The notes: a model not told the origin generated them from the letters alone. Positions 16,484 to 26,104 are shown, counted from the stretch's first letter. The stretch is 34,254 nucleotides of DNA from Psychrobacter sp. bablab_jr014 (GCF_016464015.1 NZ_JACDXT010000034.1:1-34254), one strand, 5' to 3'. Numbers and translations are program-made.

Positions 16484-18184
16484 CTACAGAAGCGACACCG
16501 CATCATGACTGGCCACAGCGCGCGTATCACCCGTGAGCTCTACCAGCGTTCCTTCTTTCATAAGGAGCAATCTATCCGCTGCCGAAAAATAATTATCATC
16601 GTGACTGATAATGAATAAAGTCTTGCCCATATTTTTTAATAAAGGTATCAGTTCGTGATAAAAATAGCGTCGGAAAGTCGGGTCTTGATCAGCAGCCCAC
16701 TCATCCAATAGCATAATGGGCTTGTCATCGCATATTGCCAACAACATTGCCAAGCGTTTTTTCTGTCCTTGCGACAGTTGAATGTCATTAATCTTTTGAT
16801 TAACAACTTGTGTTTTTGATGTCATTTGCAAAATATTGAGCCATTTTTCGACCAGCTCATCATCAGGTGCCTGACCCTCAGCATCCATCACGGTATCAAA
16901 CAAATAAAAATCACTGAATATGGCAGAAAATAATTGACGATAATTGTTTAAATTATCAACGTCAATCAGTGTATCATCGAGCCATATTTTCCCCTGTTTT
17001 GCAGGATAAATGCCTGTTAATAATTTAGCAAACGTGGTTTTACCGCTACCATTTGACCCGATTAAAAAGATAACATCGCCACGATTTAAAGAAAAATTAA
17101 TAGGTTGTAACTCAAAATTTTTCTTTGTCATCGCCCCATCTTCTTCAGCGACCTGATAACTGTAGCTTACTTCATCAAACTCAATCTTTTCCCAATCATC
17201 ACGCAGCCACTGACTGGCAGGTGCAAAGTCAGGCTGATAGTCACCAAGTTTGAGTGATTGGATTTTTGCCAAGGCGATTTGGGCAGACTGTAGCATGGGA
17301 TAAGCGCCAACAGCATGCAGTAATGGCGATTGAATAAACAAGATAGTCAAACAAAATGTAGTAGCGACGGCGATGCTGGTGAAGTTAAACAGCTGCGACA
17401 CTACTAAAATCAGGCCGATACCTGCAAACATCATAATGTTAGACCAGTTCACTGCTGATAAATGGTAGGTGTCAGACTTTACGATGTCACGGCGATAATC
17501 TTCACTGTGATCGACAAAAATTTGATACAGATGCTTGGCTCGAGGACGATGCAGTTTCAGTTCCTGCTCGCCCTGTATGATTGCCTGATAGTCTTGATAT
17601 AGCGCATCGTTTGTCAGACGTATTTGTGCAAGATGCTTATAAACATGATTGACCAGTTTGCTGCTCACTAAGATGGTCATCGCTATCCATACAATAATAA
17701 CCAAAAGCAAAGGTACAGACAGCACACCCAAATAAATACCAGCCGTTACGCACAAAATCACCCCTTGTATCAGTTCAGGCAAGCGCACAAAAGCAGCAGT
17801 AATTGCTTGAATGTCAGTCGATAAGCTAGCGAGCAGCTTTGCTGTACCGATTTGGCTGACCTGTTCACTTGGGGTGTCTAAAATGCGTTTGAGCAGCTCG
17901 CCACGCAACTGCTTAACGAAGGCGTGACCTAGATTCGTCAACGACCACTGAGCAGCAAACGTTGTGGCAAGTAAGGCCAAGATAATGCTCAAAAAAATTG
18001 GAAGCAGCTGCCAAGACAGTGCCTGCCCTGACAACAGATAACGATTAATAAAAGCGATAGTCGTCACACCCACCACGGCATTAACCAAGTTAATAAGTAT
18101 TACTTTGATCAATGCGGGTCGATGTGAGCGCCAAATTAAACGCCAAATATGACTGTCTGGCGCTGACGTATCAAAAATAGCCAT
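16484..18184 (-). CDS. Cyclic-peptide-type ABC exporter (PvdE/SyrD family)
   Basis: A 566-residue half-transporter that fuses a membrane domain (about residues 20-310, six hydrophobic segments) with an ATPase domain. The ATPase has Walker A IGSNGSGKTT (about 375-384), signature LSQGQKKRLA (about 470), Walker B PIMLLDE (about 489-495) and the H-loop His at about 528 (IISHDD). The sequence matches the cyclic peptide/siderophore exporter type rather than importers; P. aeruginosa PvdE, which moves the pyoverdine precursor to the periplasm, is also encoded next to its receptor FpvA. The substrate is unknown. A TTG at 18196 is another possible start. It begins 15 bases after the receptor stop, so it is translationally close to it. 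Confidence 0.87.
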   Translation of the reverse strand: MAIFDTSAPDSHIWRLIWRSHRPALIKVILINLVNAVVGVTTIAFINRYLLSGQALSWQLLPIFLSIILALLATTFAAQWSLTNLGHAFVKQLRGELLKRILDTPSEQVSQIGTAKLLASLSTDIQAITAAFVRLPELIQGVILCVTAGIYLGVLSVPLLLVIIVWIAMTILVSSKLVNHVYKHLAQIRLTNDALYQDYQAIIQGEQELKLHRPRAKHLYQIFVDHSEDYRRDIVKSDTYHLSAVNWSNIMMFAGIGLILVVSQLFNFTSIAVATTFCLTILFIQSPLLHAVGAYPMLQSAQIALAKIQSLKLGDYQPDFAPASQWLRDDWEKIEFDEVSYSYQVAEEDGAMTKKNFELQPINFSLNRGDVIFLIGSNGSGKTTFAKLLTGIYPAKQGKIWLDDTLIDVDNLNNYRQLFSAIFSDFYLFDTVMDAEGQAPDDELVEKWLNILQMTSKTQVVNQKINDIQLSQGQKKRLAMLLAICDDKPIMLLDEWAADQDPTFRRYFYHELIPLLKNMGKTLFIISHDDNYFSAADRLLLMKEGTLVELTGDTRAVASHDAVSLL

Positions 18185-18199
18185 TGGATTTGTCAACTA

Positions 18200-20437
18200 T
18201 TAAAATTCGAAAGTAGCGGCAAGCTTAAAGGTACGTGGGTCACCTGCATTGAGATACCCTGAACCATTATTGCCTGCGCTATTTTCATATCCTCCGACAG
18301 AGGCCCAATATTTCTCATCTGTGACGTTGGTCACCATCGCTTTTAAGGTAACAGGTGTATTTGCCCACTGTGTCGTGTAGCGACCACCGATATCGAGCGT
18401 GGTATAGCTGTCAACCTCTAGGGTATTTGCATCATTGGCATAACGTTTGCCTGTATGGATGATGTCACCTGTCAACGTCAGCCCTTCAACCTTTTCGACA
18501 TCGTACTCTACCCCTAGGCTTTGTTGTAGCTTCGGTACGCCTATCACCTGCTTACCTTCAGTAGCGCTATTTTCTGTATCTTGTTGCTCTGTATCCAAGT
18601 AGCTCATACCCCCTAAAACTCGAATATTTGCAGCAGGGCTACCATATACATTGAGCTCTATGCCTTGATGTACGTTTTTGCCGCGCTCTTCAAAGGTGGT
18701 ATCAACCATAGTATAGCGAGGTTTATCGATGTTAAAGACCGACAGCCCTGCCCCAACCAATCCGTCATCGTACTTGATGCCAGCTTCTGTTTGTTTAGTG
18801 ACATAAGGTGACAATGCTTGTCCTGCATTGGTCACTGGAGTGGTTACATTGTCAATCGTCGTGGTTACAGGTGCCACCTCGCCTTTAGACAGACTTTCCA
18901 TGTAGTTGGCATAGACGGACCAGCTCGGATCAAAGCGATACGTCAAACCAAAGGCAGGCGTGAACTCCCCTTCATCGTAGCTGGCATCTTTTGCTTGAGT
19001 GTTATAGCTGAAGCTTTCATCTTTGATATGCTGGTATCTACCGCCAAAGGTGGCTTGTAATTTATCATCCATAAACCCTAAAGTGTCGGTAATCGCAATA
19101 CTACTTAAGGTGGTTTTACCAATCGTTTGCGGGTCTGATAGCGTATTGCCTGATATGGCCGTTGCTGAAAAATCAGGTCGAGCGTGATGAATAGGCGTAT
19201 ACAAGTTATTGTCTAAGCTGTTTTGGCTGTCAAAAGTATAGGCCGCCTTCTTATCTAAGTTAAACCAGTTGCCTGATATGGCCCAGTCGTGACTGACTGC
19301 TTTGGTTTGAAAATTACCTCTTAATCCCAGCTCTGCTGTATTAACATCATCTTCTCGCGTGTTATCAAAGCGATAGTTTGTGCCTGTGCCATCAGCATCT
19401 GTTACCGTTAAATTCGCCAATGAGTTTTCTTCTTCGCTATGTCTAAAGCCATAAGCGGCGAAGCCTGTGATGTTATCTTTGATATCGTATTCGCCACGAA
19501 AGGTAGCAAACACATCATTTTCATCAGAAAACGTCCATGGCTCAGCCCAGTTGGTCTTGCCATCAGGCGCTGTCGGCACAGTATCGACACCTGACAATGT
19601 TACGTTGGTACGGGTTTGCGACAGCTCATTATTTTGATAACCGATATCTGCAGACAGACGGACTTTATCATTTTTATAATCCAGCCCTAGTGCTGCCAAG
19701 CCCAGTGTCGATTCTTCGTCATCAATGGCTGTACTGCCATCTTGGTAGGCAACATTGGCACGTACACCAAACGCTTGCTCCGCCCCAAATCTTTGACCCA
19801 CATCCAGAGCAATTTTTGCATTCTCACCATCTACTGTACTGACAGTTAAGTTGCGTGTTGGCTCATTGCCTGCGCGCTTTGGCAAAAGATTGATAGTACC
19901 GCCTTTATTTGAACCGCCTGGTGCCATGCCATTCAAAAAGCTGTTAGCGCCGCGCTGTACTTCTACACGTTCAAATAGTTCACTGGCAATGTACTGACGG
20001 GGCAAGATACCATATAAACCATTCATCATCGTATCGTCAGAATTGGTCACAAAACCGCGTATGATATAGCTTTCTTGAAAGTTACCAAACCCTCGTGCTA
20101 CTTGTACCGTAGGGTCATTCTTTAAAACATCGCCAACACTTTGAGCTTGTTGGTTATTAATGTAGGCATTGGTGTAGGCCGTCGTTGAGATGGGCGTGTC
20201 CAAATTCTCTTTATTACCCAAGATACCTATGCGACTACCAGTAGCCACTTGACCACCTTCAAATTCAGGCATCAGCCCTTCTTTTGAAGCATCAGCACTC
20301 GCTGTTACGACAATCGTCCCTAAATCTGCCGTCGGCATATTTTCTTCATCTGTCGTCTGTGAATAAGCAAAATTCGCCAATCCAATACTAGACAACAGTA
20401 TGCCTTTTACCGCAATAGATAATGAGGATAATTTCAC
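18200..20437 (-). CDS. TonB-dependent siderophore receptor
   Basis: A 745-residue outer membrane receptor for a ferric siderophore. It has a signal peptide of about 26 residues (cleavage after FAYS), a TonB-box-like region DLGTIVVTA, a plug domain (SVGDVLKNDPTVQVARGFGN, YIIRGF, ASELFERVEVQRGANSFLNG) and a beta-barrel ending in the outer-membrane signature FKLAATFEF with a terminal phenylalanine. It belongs to the FhuA/FpvA-like group; the exact siderophore cannot be read from sequence. The start is a GTG with GGAG seven bases upstream. A promoter overlapped by a Fur box lies 35-75 bases before it, so it should be iron-repressed. Confidence 0.95.
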   Translation of the reverse strand: MKLSSLSIAVKGILLSSIGLANFAYSQTTDEENMPTADLGTIVVTASADASKEGLMPEFEGGQVATGSRIGILGNKENLDTPISTTAYTNAYINNQQAQSVGDVLKNDPTVQVARGFGNFQESYIIRGFVTNSDDTMMNGLYGILPRQYIASELFERVEVQRGANSFLNGMAPGGSNKGGTINLLPKRAGNEPTRNLTVSTVDGENAKIALDVGQRFGAEQAFGVRANVAYQDGSTAIDDEESTLGLAALGLDYKNDKVRLSADIGYQNNELSQTRTNVTLSGVDTVPTAPDGKTNWAEPWTFSDENDVFATFRGEYDIKDNITGFAAYGFRHSEEENSLANLTVTDADGTGTNYRFDNTREDDVNTAELGLRGNFQTKAVSHDWAISGNWFNLDKKAAYTFDSQNSLDNNLYTPIHHARPDFSATAISGNTLSDPQTIGKTTLSSIAITDTLGFMDDKLQATFGGRYQHIKDESFSYNTQAKDASYDEGEFTPAFGLTYRFDPSWSVYANYMESLSKGEVAPVTTTIDNVTTPVTNAGQALSPYVTKQTEAGIKYDDGLVGAGLSVFNIDKPRYTMVDTTFEERGKNVHQGIELNVYGSPAANIRVLGGMSYLDTEQQDTENSATEGKQVIGVPKLQQSLGVEYDVEKVEGLTLTGDIIHTGKRYANDANTLEVDSYTTLDIGGRYTTQWANTPVTLKAMVTNVTDEKYWASVGGYENSAGNNGSGYLNAGDPRTFKLAATFEF

Positions 20438-20472
20438 TTTAACACTCCGTTACATAAACTTAATTTTCGGAA

Positions 20473-20511
20473 ATTATAGTGATTAACATTTTACGAATCA
20501 ATATCATTTAC
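20473..20511 (-). promoter_or_regulatory. Fur-box promoter of the siderophore receptor
   Basis: On the minus strand TTGATT (20496-20501), 17 bases, TATAAT (20473-20478) is a near-consensus sigma-70 promoter. Overlapping the -35 box is a Fur-like 19-mer at 20493-20511 (plus strand acgaatcaatatcatttac), matching the Fur consensus at about 12 of 19 positions. Repression by Fur-Fe(II) would block polymerase binding. Confidence 0.7.
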
Positions 20512-20544
20512 AAAATATAGCCGCTGTTTTTTGGCTTTATTTAT

Positions 20545-22050
20545 TTAACGAAGTTTTCGCATTAAATAAATAAAATAACCAGCGCCTACTATCGCTGCCA
20601 GTGTTCCTGCAGGTATTTCGTATGGAAAAACGATATAGCGTCCAAACCAGTCTGCAAATACCATCAGCCCTGCACCCAATATTGCTGCGAGCGGAAGTTG
20701 TTTTTGCAAAGTAGCCGCCCCCATTGTTACTGCTAAATGTGGAATAATCAGCCCCACAAAGCTCAATGGACCCACCGCTAATGTTGATGCCGTACTTAAT
20801 AGAGCGATTAAAAGTAGCAACGCCTTTTCGGTAGAGGTGGTCGCCACTCCTCTGCCCTGAGCAACCATACGTCCCAGACTCAGCAGCTGCAATGGTTTAA
20901 TAAGGACAAACGCACAACCATATAAGACAATAGCGGCTACTGTCAGCCACCAAGCGGTATTAGGGTTGGTGGCATAAGTCGTACCCGACAGCCAGCTCAA
21001 AACCGCCTGCAATCGAGGATCACCAGACAGTTTGATGAGTGATAAAACACCACCCATCAGCGCTGAAATAGCCACGCCAATCAATAACAAATAGCTCGGT
21101 TGTACTCGGCGACTCAGCCAAATAATCAGACCCAGTACCCAGCCAGCAGTGATGAATCCTGAGAGGGTTAAGTATCCCATAGACACGGTAACACCTAGGC
21201 TCGGCAGCAGTACAAACCCCAAGATTACGCCTAGAGCCGCTCCTGAGCTTACTCCCAGTACCTCAGGACTGGCCATTGGATTGCGCGTTAATGTTTGCAG
21301 TAAAACCCCTGCCGTAGCCAGCATAACACCTGTCGCAGCAGCACTAACCGTCCTAGGTAGGCGGTACTGCTGTATCAAAGACCAGTCGCTAAAATCACTC
21401 AGACCCCAAGCGATCGTCATCGACTGCTGTAGCGATGACACTGGCGATGTAAGCACTTGAATTTGTGGCGCTATAAACAGTGCCAAACTTGCAATCATCA
21501 TTACAACGACGACCCAACGCCCTATATTCACAGGTTTACGCTCAGGAACAATCATAGGGGTGGCTGAATCGATGGTTTGATGGCGTTGACGCAATATCAA
21601 CCAAATGATCAAAGGCGCTCCTAACAAGCCTGTCAAAGCGCCTGCTGGAAAAGCAAACTGTAGTCTGTGCTCAAGAAATATCGTAATGTTAGAAGTCAGC
21701 CAAAGTAACAAGCCACCCAGCACAAAGCTCATCAACAGTCGCTGGTACAAAAACCGTAACGCTAGCATATTGACCAGCGTTGCTGCCCCAAGACCAATGA
21801 AGCTCAAACCGCCTAAGTCACTAACAATCGTCGCTGTCACGAATGCAGCCAGCAAGGTCACGCCCAGTCTGATGCCATTAATCGGCACGCCCAAGCTCTT
21901 CGCTTGTCGGTCATCGAGGCTGATCAATACCAGTGGTCTGTACAGCAAAGTAACAAAACCTGCCAGTCCAGCCGCGACTATCAACAAACGCTGTACGACT
22001 GTCCAGCTGCTTTGGGTGAGCACGCCACTTCCCCAAACCATAACGCCCAT
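20545..22050 (-). pseudogene. fhuB: fhuB-like permease, C-terminal fragment (downstream of the frameshift)
   Basis: This 501-codon frame encodes the rest of the FhuB-like double permease: the end of its first half (LVLISLDDRQAKSLGVPING, IVSDLGGLSFIGLGAA) and all of its second half (LLQTLTRNPMASPEVLGVSSGA, GPLSFVGLIIPHL). Just upstream of the ATG at 22050 the same frame reads FYSETA, continuing naturally from the N-terminal fragment, and the two join if the run of seven T at 22065-22071 were six (or nine). As written, it has no proper start or ribosome binding site of its own, so the gene is inactivated or depends on slippage, unless the base is a sequencing error. Function: passage of ferric siderophore through the inner membrane. 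Confidence 0.8.
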
Positions 22051-22057
22051 TGCGGTT

Positions 22058-22624
22058 TCAGAATAAAAAAATCAACAATAACGATGCCACAGCACTCAGC
22101 AAAATATTCACCACCAAGCCTGAAAGGACTAAAACCAATGGGTTCATCCGACTGGGCATGGCCAATAAAAACACCGTCCCCATACTCACTATCGCGCCGA
22201 TGAATGCCACCCAAAAGCTGCCATAAAGTCCCAAACTGGGTAGGAACAAAGTGACCAATAACAATGCCATCTGAGCACCGCTGCCCACAGATAATGTTGT
22301 GTCTGAAGCAAGGGTATTTTTGACCAACTGCTGCAATAAAATACTAACGACGCCAAGCAGCCCTCCCGACAGTAAGGCCACCAGCATGGTTGGCAGTAGT
22401 CTTAACTGCAATGCCATATCTTCGATAGACAAACTGGAAGAGGGGCGCAATAAATCGACGATAGGCAATTGCCATTGCCATGTAATGAGCTGATAGCTGG
22501 TTATCAACGCCATCGTCAATAGCAGGAACACCATCATACGTGCTGAGGTCACCCCCTGCTTTAACCAACAGACTACATGGTGCGATTTCGTATTTTTAGC
22601 GACATAGGCAGATGGTCTAGTCAT
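22058..22624 (-). pseudogene. fhuB: fhuB-like permease, N-terminal fragment (ends at the frameshift)
   Basis: This 188-codon frame is the first part of a FecCD-type double permease. It shows LRLLPTMLVALLSGGLLGVV and the conserved LLQQLVKNTLASDTTLSVGS typical of the first half of FhuB. It ends at a TGA directly after the homopolymer TTTTTTT (22065-22071). Its ATG overlaps the fhuD-like stop codon by eight bases (ATGACTAG), an arrangement of translational coupling, so the operon structure around it is intact and the break looks recent. An intact FhuB-type protein would be about 690 residues here. Confidence 0.8.
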
Positions 22625-23615
22625 GATTTGTCGCCTTTTGATTGGTTTTGATAGGTTGATTCAATGCATGAGCAAAGCCTACGATAGAAGGGACACCCCC
22701 ATAAATCCAAGTGGGAGCAATTACCATAACACAAGGATTCGATACCGCTTCTTGATTACCTGCTGCGTTATCACTTTTATCGGAGGACGCTTTGGCAAAT
22801 GAATAGCCCAGCCGATGCCACAAATCATTGTCAGACAGCTCTTTTTGTACCATAACGCTAAAAGGCTCAACAATAATTAGACAGGTTTCTTTGTCTATTT
22901 TTGTCAACTCTGACAAACCTATAGTAATAAACCCCCATGCATTACCCTCACCTAATTCTTGAAAATCTAGACCCATCATTTGTGCGGCAGGATAAAATAA
23001 ACTGTTTTTACTGTAGCTGCGAAGTTGATTGGCACTGGCAAATTGCACGACTGTTATTTTTTTAATATCAGGGTTTTTATGTCTAAATAGCTGCCCTTCT
23101 TTTTCTAGTTTTGTTTCACTTTTTTTAATATACTGTTTAGCAGCATTGGGCTGTCTAATTATCTTTCCTAATTCGTAAGTCGATGATTTATAACCTTCCC
23201 AACTGGCCACCTCTTTATCATCTTGTAGCTTCATAGATTTATGGGGAATATTGCCATACAAAGGTCTGAGGTGCTGATAAAAGTCATTGTCTATAATTAA
23301 ATCTACAGACAGTTGTGAAAACAATTCTGGATTGGGCTGGTATCTTGTACCCATATCAATCGTCTTGGGTGACAGCTCAGGGTCGATGGACCAATCAGGA
23401 TAGAACTTGACATCACCTGTCGCTAACGGAGGGTATCCCATTGCTGTCAATGTCCCTGCTATAGCCCAGTCAGGCGTTATGACACGTAGTGATGCGGTAT
23501 CTGTAGGTTGCGGTTCAGGAGGCTGCTTTTTTGGCGTAGAAAAATGTGTGTTCTCGCAGCCTATCAGACCGACAGACAGTAGCAGCACCGCTACCTTAAA
23601 TACCTTAGCAACCAT
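22617..23615 (-). CDS. fhuD: FhuD-like siderophore-binding lipoprotein
   Basis: A 332-residue iron-siderophore binding protein anchored by a lipoprotein signal: VAVLLLSVGLIGC puts the lipidated cysteine at residue 20. The mature protein looks like a periplasmic binding protein of the FhuD/BtuF fold, with RVITPDWAIAGTLTAMGYPP near the start, LFSQLSVDLIIDNDFY in the first lobe, and a helix linking to the second lobe. It captures ferric siderophore for the FhuB-like permease encoded immediately after, whose ATG overlaps its stop by eight bases. Its A/T-rich upstream region contains a symmetric Fur-like site. The assignment to hydroxamate-type siderophores is inferred from its pairing with a fused double permease. 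Confidence 0.85.
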   Translation of the reverse strand: MVAKVFKVAVLLLSVGLIGCENTHFSTPKKQPPEPQPTDTASLRVITPDWAIAGTLTAMGYPPLATGDVKFYPDWSIDPELSPKTIDMGTRYQPNPELFSQLSVDLIIDNDFYQHLRPLYGNIPHKSMKLQDDKEVASWEGYKSSTYELGKIIRQPNAAKQYIKKSETKLEKEGQLFRHKNPDIKKITVVQFASANQLRSYSKNSLFYPAAQMMGLDFQELGEGNAWGFITIGLSELTKIDKETCLIIVEPFSVMVQKELSDNDLWHRLGYSFAKASSDKSDNAAGNQEAVSNPCVMVIAPTWIYGGVPSIVGFAHALNQPIKTNQKATNHD

Positions 23616-23810
23616 ACCGCCACAACCTAATGACTTATCAAAAGATAGAAAATCAAGTAGTGCAGCATTACTCTACCGATTATCTTTAAACGCTTACACC
23701 AATCAAGCAAAACTCACCACTTACTATTTGATTAACAAAAGTTAACCAATTGAAAAACAAATAAAAATACAGCGTCTTACCTGAATTTACAAAGCAAGAA
23801 TAATAACATA

Positions 23811-23829
23811 AATGATACTTATTATCATT
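23811..23829. promoter_or_regulatory. Fur-like box upstream of the fhuD-like gene
   Basis: AATGATACTTATTATCATT is a 19-base palindrome with perfect 7-bp arms (AATGATA/TATCATT), of the size and composition of a Fur box. It lies about 195 bases before the fhuD-like ATG. A TATTAT box on the minus strand follows it closely. The rest of the gap 23616-24036 holds no gene apart from the terminator at 23995-24030. Confidence 0.6.
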
Positions 23830-23994
23830 GAATTATTATTTACTAGCATATAGTAGCGGACGAAATCAGCTGTTCTGACCTCTTTTGGTTTTGGTGCATG
23901 AGCAGTATTGATGACTATTAGCTTAAGAAAACAACCAAACTGTATTGCAGAAAAACAGTGTTCTATATTTTAACGCTTGGACAATGTCCCAAGC

Positions 23995-24030
23995 AAAAAA
24001 AAATCCCCAATCTTTCGATTGGGGATTTTT
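23995..24030 (-). terminator. Terminator after tRNA-Val
   Basis: A perfect 12-bp stem (24001-24012 with 24017-24028, core ATCCCCAATC) with a TTTC loop, followed on the minus strand by a run of at least nine T. It begins seven bases after the 3' end of tRNA-Val. Confidence 0.92.
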
Positions 24031-24036
24031 AATATC

Positions 24037-24113
24037 TGGTAGGCGTAACTAGATTCGAACTAGCGACCTCCACCATGTCAAGGTGGCGCTCTAACCAACT
24101 GAGCTATACGCCT
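24037..24113 (-). tRNA. tRNA-Val (anticodon GAC)
   Basis: The reverse strand has acceptor arms AGGCGTA/TACGCCT, a D arm with AGCTCAGTTGGTTAGAGC, the anticodon stem-loop CCACC-TTGACAT-GGTGG giving GAC (valine, GTC/GTT codons), a T arm with AGTTCGAATCTAGT and an encoded CCA at 24037-24039. It has its own promoter and terminator. Confidence 0.97.
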
Positions 24114-24126
24114 TTATAGGTCACGC

Positions 24127-24154
24127 ATTTTATCAGGTTTTTGAAGTGTTGCAA
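24127..24154 (-). promoter_or_regulatory. Promoter of tRNA-Val
   Basis: On the minus strand TTGCAA (24149-24154), 16 bases, TAAAAT (24127-24132), about 14 bases before the 5' end of the tRNA. The A/T-rich stretch upstream, after the prfC stop, could act as an UP element. Confidence 0.7.
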
Positions 24155-24213
24155 GCCTTTTTTAATAAAAAGATGATTTATTTTTAAAGCAGCTGGCAAC
24201 GACCCCAAAAATA

Positions 24214-25821
24214 TTAATGCTCACGCGTATTGCTAAAGGTCACCTCAGGATAGCGCTCTTGCATCAGCTGCAAGTTGACACGCGAGGGCGCAAGATACGT
24301 CAGATAACCACCGCCATCAATAGACAGCTGGTCGTGCGCCTTACGCTTAAACTTGGTCAGTGCCACTTCATCATCACAATGAATCCAGCGCACGGTAGCG
24401 ATAGAAACAGGCTCAAAGGTACATTGCACCTTGTATTCTTCTTTAAGGCGATGCGCGACCACTTCAAACTGGAGCACACCGACCGCACCTAGAATCAGGT
24501 CATTATTAATCTGCGGCATAAAGACCTGCGTTGCACCCTCTTCGCTCAGCTGCTGTAGCCCTTTTTGCAGCGCTTTTGATTTGAGGGGGTCTTTGAGCAC
24601 CACGCGGCGGAACAGTTCAGGCGCAAAGTGCGGAATGCCTGTAAAGTTCAGTGCCTCGCCTGCCGTAAAGCTGTCACCAATCGAAATCGTGCCGTGGTTG
24701 TGCAAACCGATGATATCGCCTGGGTAGGCTTCCTCAAGCGCCTCGCGGTCGCCCGCCAAAAAGGTCAAGGCATCAGCGATACGCACGTCTTTGCCAAGGC
24801 GCACATGGTTCATTTTCATGCCTTTCTCGTATTTGCCTGAGCAAACGCGCAAGAAGGCAATGCGGTCACGGTGGCGCGGGTCCATGTTGGCTTGGATTTT
24901 AAACACAAAGCCGCTAAAGGCGGTTTCGGTCGCGGCAACTTCGCGCTGTTCGGTCGGATGTGCCTTTGGTGGCGGCGCGTATTTGACCAAGGTGTCGAGC
25001 ACCATGTTGATACCAAAGTTACCAAGCGCCGTACCAAAGAGCACAGGCGTCATCTCGCCCGCCAAAAATGCTTCGGTGTCAAAGTCTTCAAGCGCCATCT
25101 GTACCAGCTCAAGCGACTCTTCAAAAGCTGAGAACATCAGCGCACCCAAGCGCTCGCGCACATCAGGATAGTCATAGCCGTCGCGGGTCTCAATCTCGGT
25201 AATCTCGCCGCCATGACCTTTTTCATAAAAATAGGTCTTGTCTTCTAGCAGATTATACACGCCGACAAAGTCTTGACCCATACCCACAGGCCAAGTCACG
25301 GGGATACATTTGATTTTAAGGACGGTCTCAATCTCGTCCAATAGCTCAAGCGGGTCACGAATCTGACGGTCAAGTTTGTTCACAAACGAGATAATCGGCG
25401 TGTCGCGCATACGACAGACGTCCATCAGCTTGATGGTACGTTCCTCGACACCTTTTGCGCCGTCAATGACCATTAGCGCGCTGTCTACAGCGGTCAAGGT
25501 GCGGTAGGTGTCTTCACTAAAGTCGGCGTGACCTGGGGTGTCGAGCAGATTGACGATATGGTCTTTATACGGGAACTGCATCACCGAGGTGGTGATTGAG
25601 ATGCCGCGCTCCTGCTCCATACTCATCCAGTCCGAGGTGGCGTGGCGGTCAGTTTTGCGCCCTTTTACCTCGCCTGCGACCTGAATCGCCTGTCCCCAGA
25701 GGAGCAGCTTTTCGGTCATGGTGGTTTTACCCGCATCAGGGTGCGAGATGATGGCAAAGGTGCGGCGTTTGGCAACCTCATTGGCGAGTTTGCTTGGCAC
25801 GAGTTTGGATTCTGCGCTCAT
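24214..25821 (-). CDS. prfC: Peptide chain release factor 3
   Basis: RF3 is the GTPase that recycles release factors RF1/RF2 from the ribosome after termination. The protein is 535 residues, normal for the family. The G domain is complete: G1 SHPDAGKTT (residues 26-34), [11 protein letters not shown] switch I, G3 [16 protein letters not shown] and G4 FVNKLD. The RF3-specific [16 protein letters not shown] and the C-terminal segment [12 protein letters not shown] are present. The start at 25821 is preferred to a longer frame (25983) since [20 protein letters not shown] is the usual N-terminus; the ribosome binding site is weak. tRNA-Val follows 100 bases downstream on the same strand. Confidence 0.96.
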   Translation of the reverse strand: MSAESKLVPSKLANEVAKRRTFAIISHPDAGKTTMTEKLLLWGQAIQVAGEVKGRKTDRHATSDWMSMEQERGISITTSVMQFPYKDHIVNLLDTPGHADFSEDTYRTLTAVDSALMVIDGAKGVEERTIKLMDVCRMRDTPIISFVNKLDRQIRDPLELLDEIETVLKIKCIPVTWPVGMGQDFVGVYNLLEDKTYFYEKGHGGEITEIETRDGYDYPDVRERLGALMFSAFEESLELVQMALEDFDTEAFLAGEMTPVLFGTALGNFGINMVLDTLVKYAPPPKAHPTEQREVAATETAFSGFVFKIQANMDPRHRDRIAFLRVCSGKYEKGMKMNHVRLGKDVRIADALTFLAGDREALEEAYPGDIIGLHNHGTISIGDSFTAGEALNFTGIPHFAPELFRRVVLKDPLKSKALQKGLQQLSEEGATQVFMPQINNDLILGAVGVLQFEVVAHRLKEEYKVQCTFEPVSIATVRWIHCDDEVALTKFKRKAHDQLSIDGGGYLTYLAPSRVNLQLMQERYPEVTFSNTREH

Positions 25822-26070
25822 AATCAATGACTTATCGTTAAATTTTGGAAGAAAAAAAGGCGGAAAATACAGCTGATAGGCGGTGGTATTTTGATGCGCG
25901 TATTGTAGCCGATTTGCCGTCAAGATGCTATTTTTGCCCATATTGTGCCCGCGTGTGTTTGCCTCTGCGACCACTGTACCCAATCGTGCCTTATGGCTCC
26001 TTGCATTGACACTGCATTACCCGCTATAGTCAGCAGCGTGGTCATTATCTGCCTCAGTAGTAAATTAATA

Positions 26071-26104
26071 AGTAAAGCTTACAAAGCACTAGCATAGCTT
26101 TACT
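26071..26104. repeat. 9-bp-arm inverted repeat in the prfC-ohr gap
   Basis: AGTAAAGCT (26071-26079) and AGCTTTACT (26096-26104) are perfect complements 16 bases apart. It is the only clear structure in the 447-base divergent gap 25822-26268, about 165 bases before ohr. It may be an operator or a cruciform; no OhrR gene is nearby. Confidence 0.35.

Noticed and set aside
24037..24113. tRNA-Val as an island attachment site next to the siderophore locus
   Set aside because: I found no repeat of the tRNA 3' end near 16200-16480 or elsewhere in the locus, and no integrase gene.
26001..26030. A promoter (TTGCAT/TTGACA with TATAGT) upstream of ohr
   Set aside because: TTGACA is only 13 bases from TATAGT and TTGCAT is 18 bases away but weak; it lies about 240 bases from ohr, so it is not supported.
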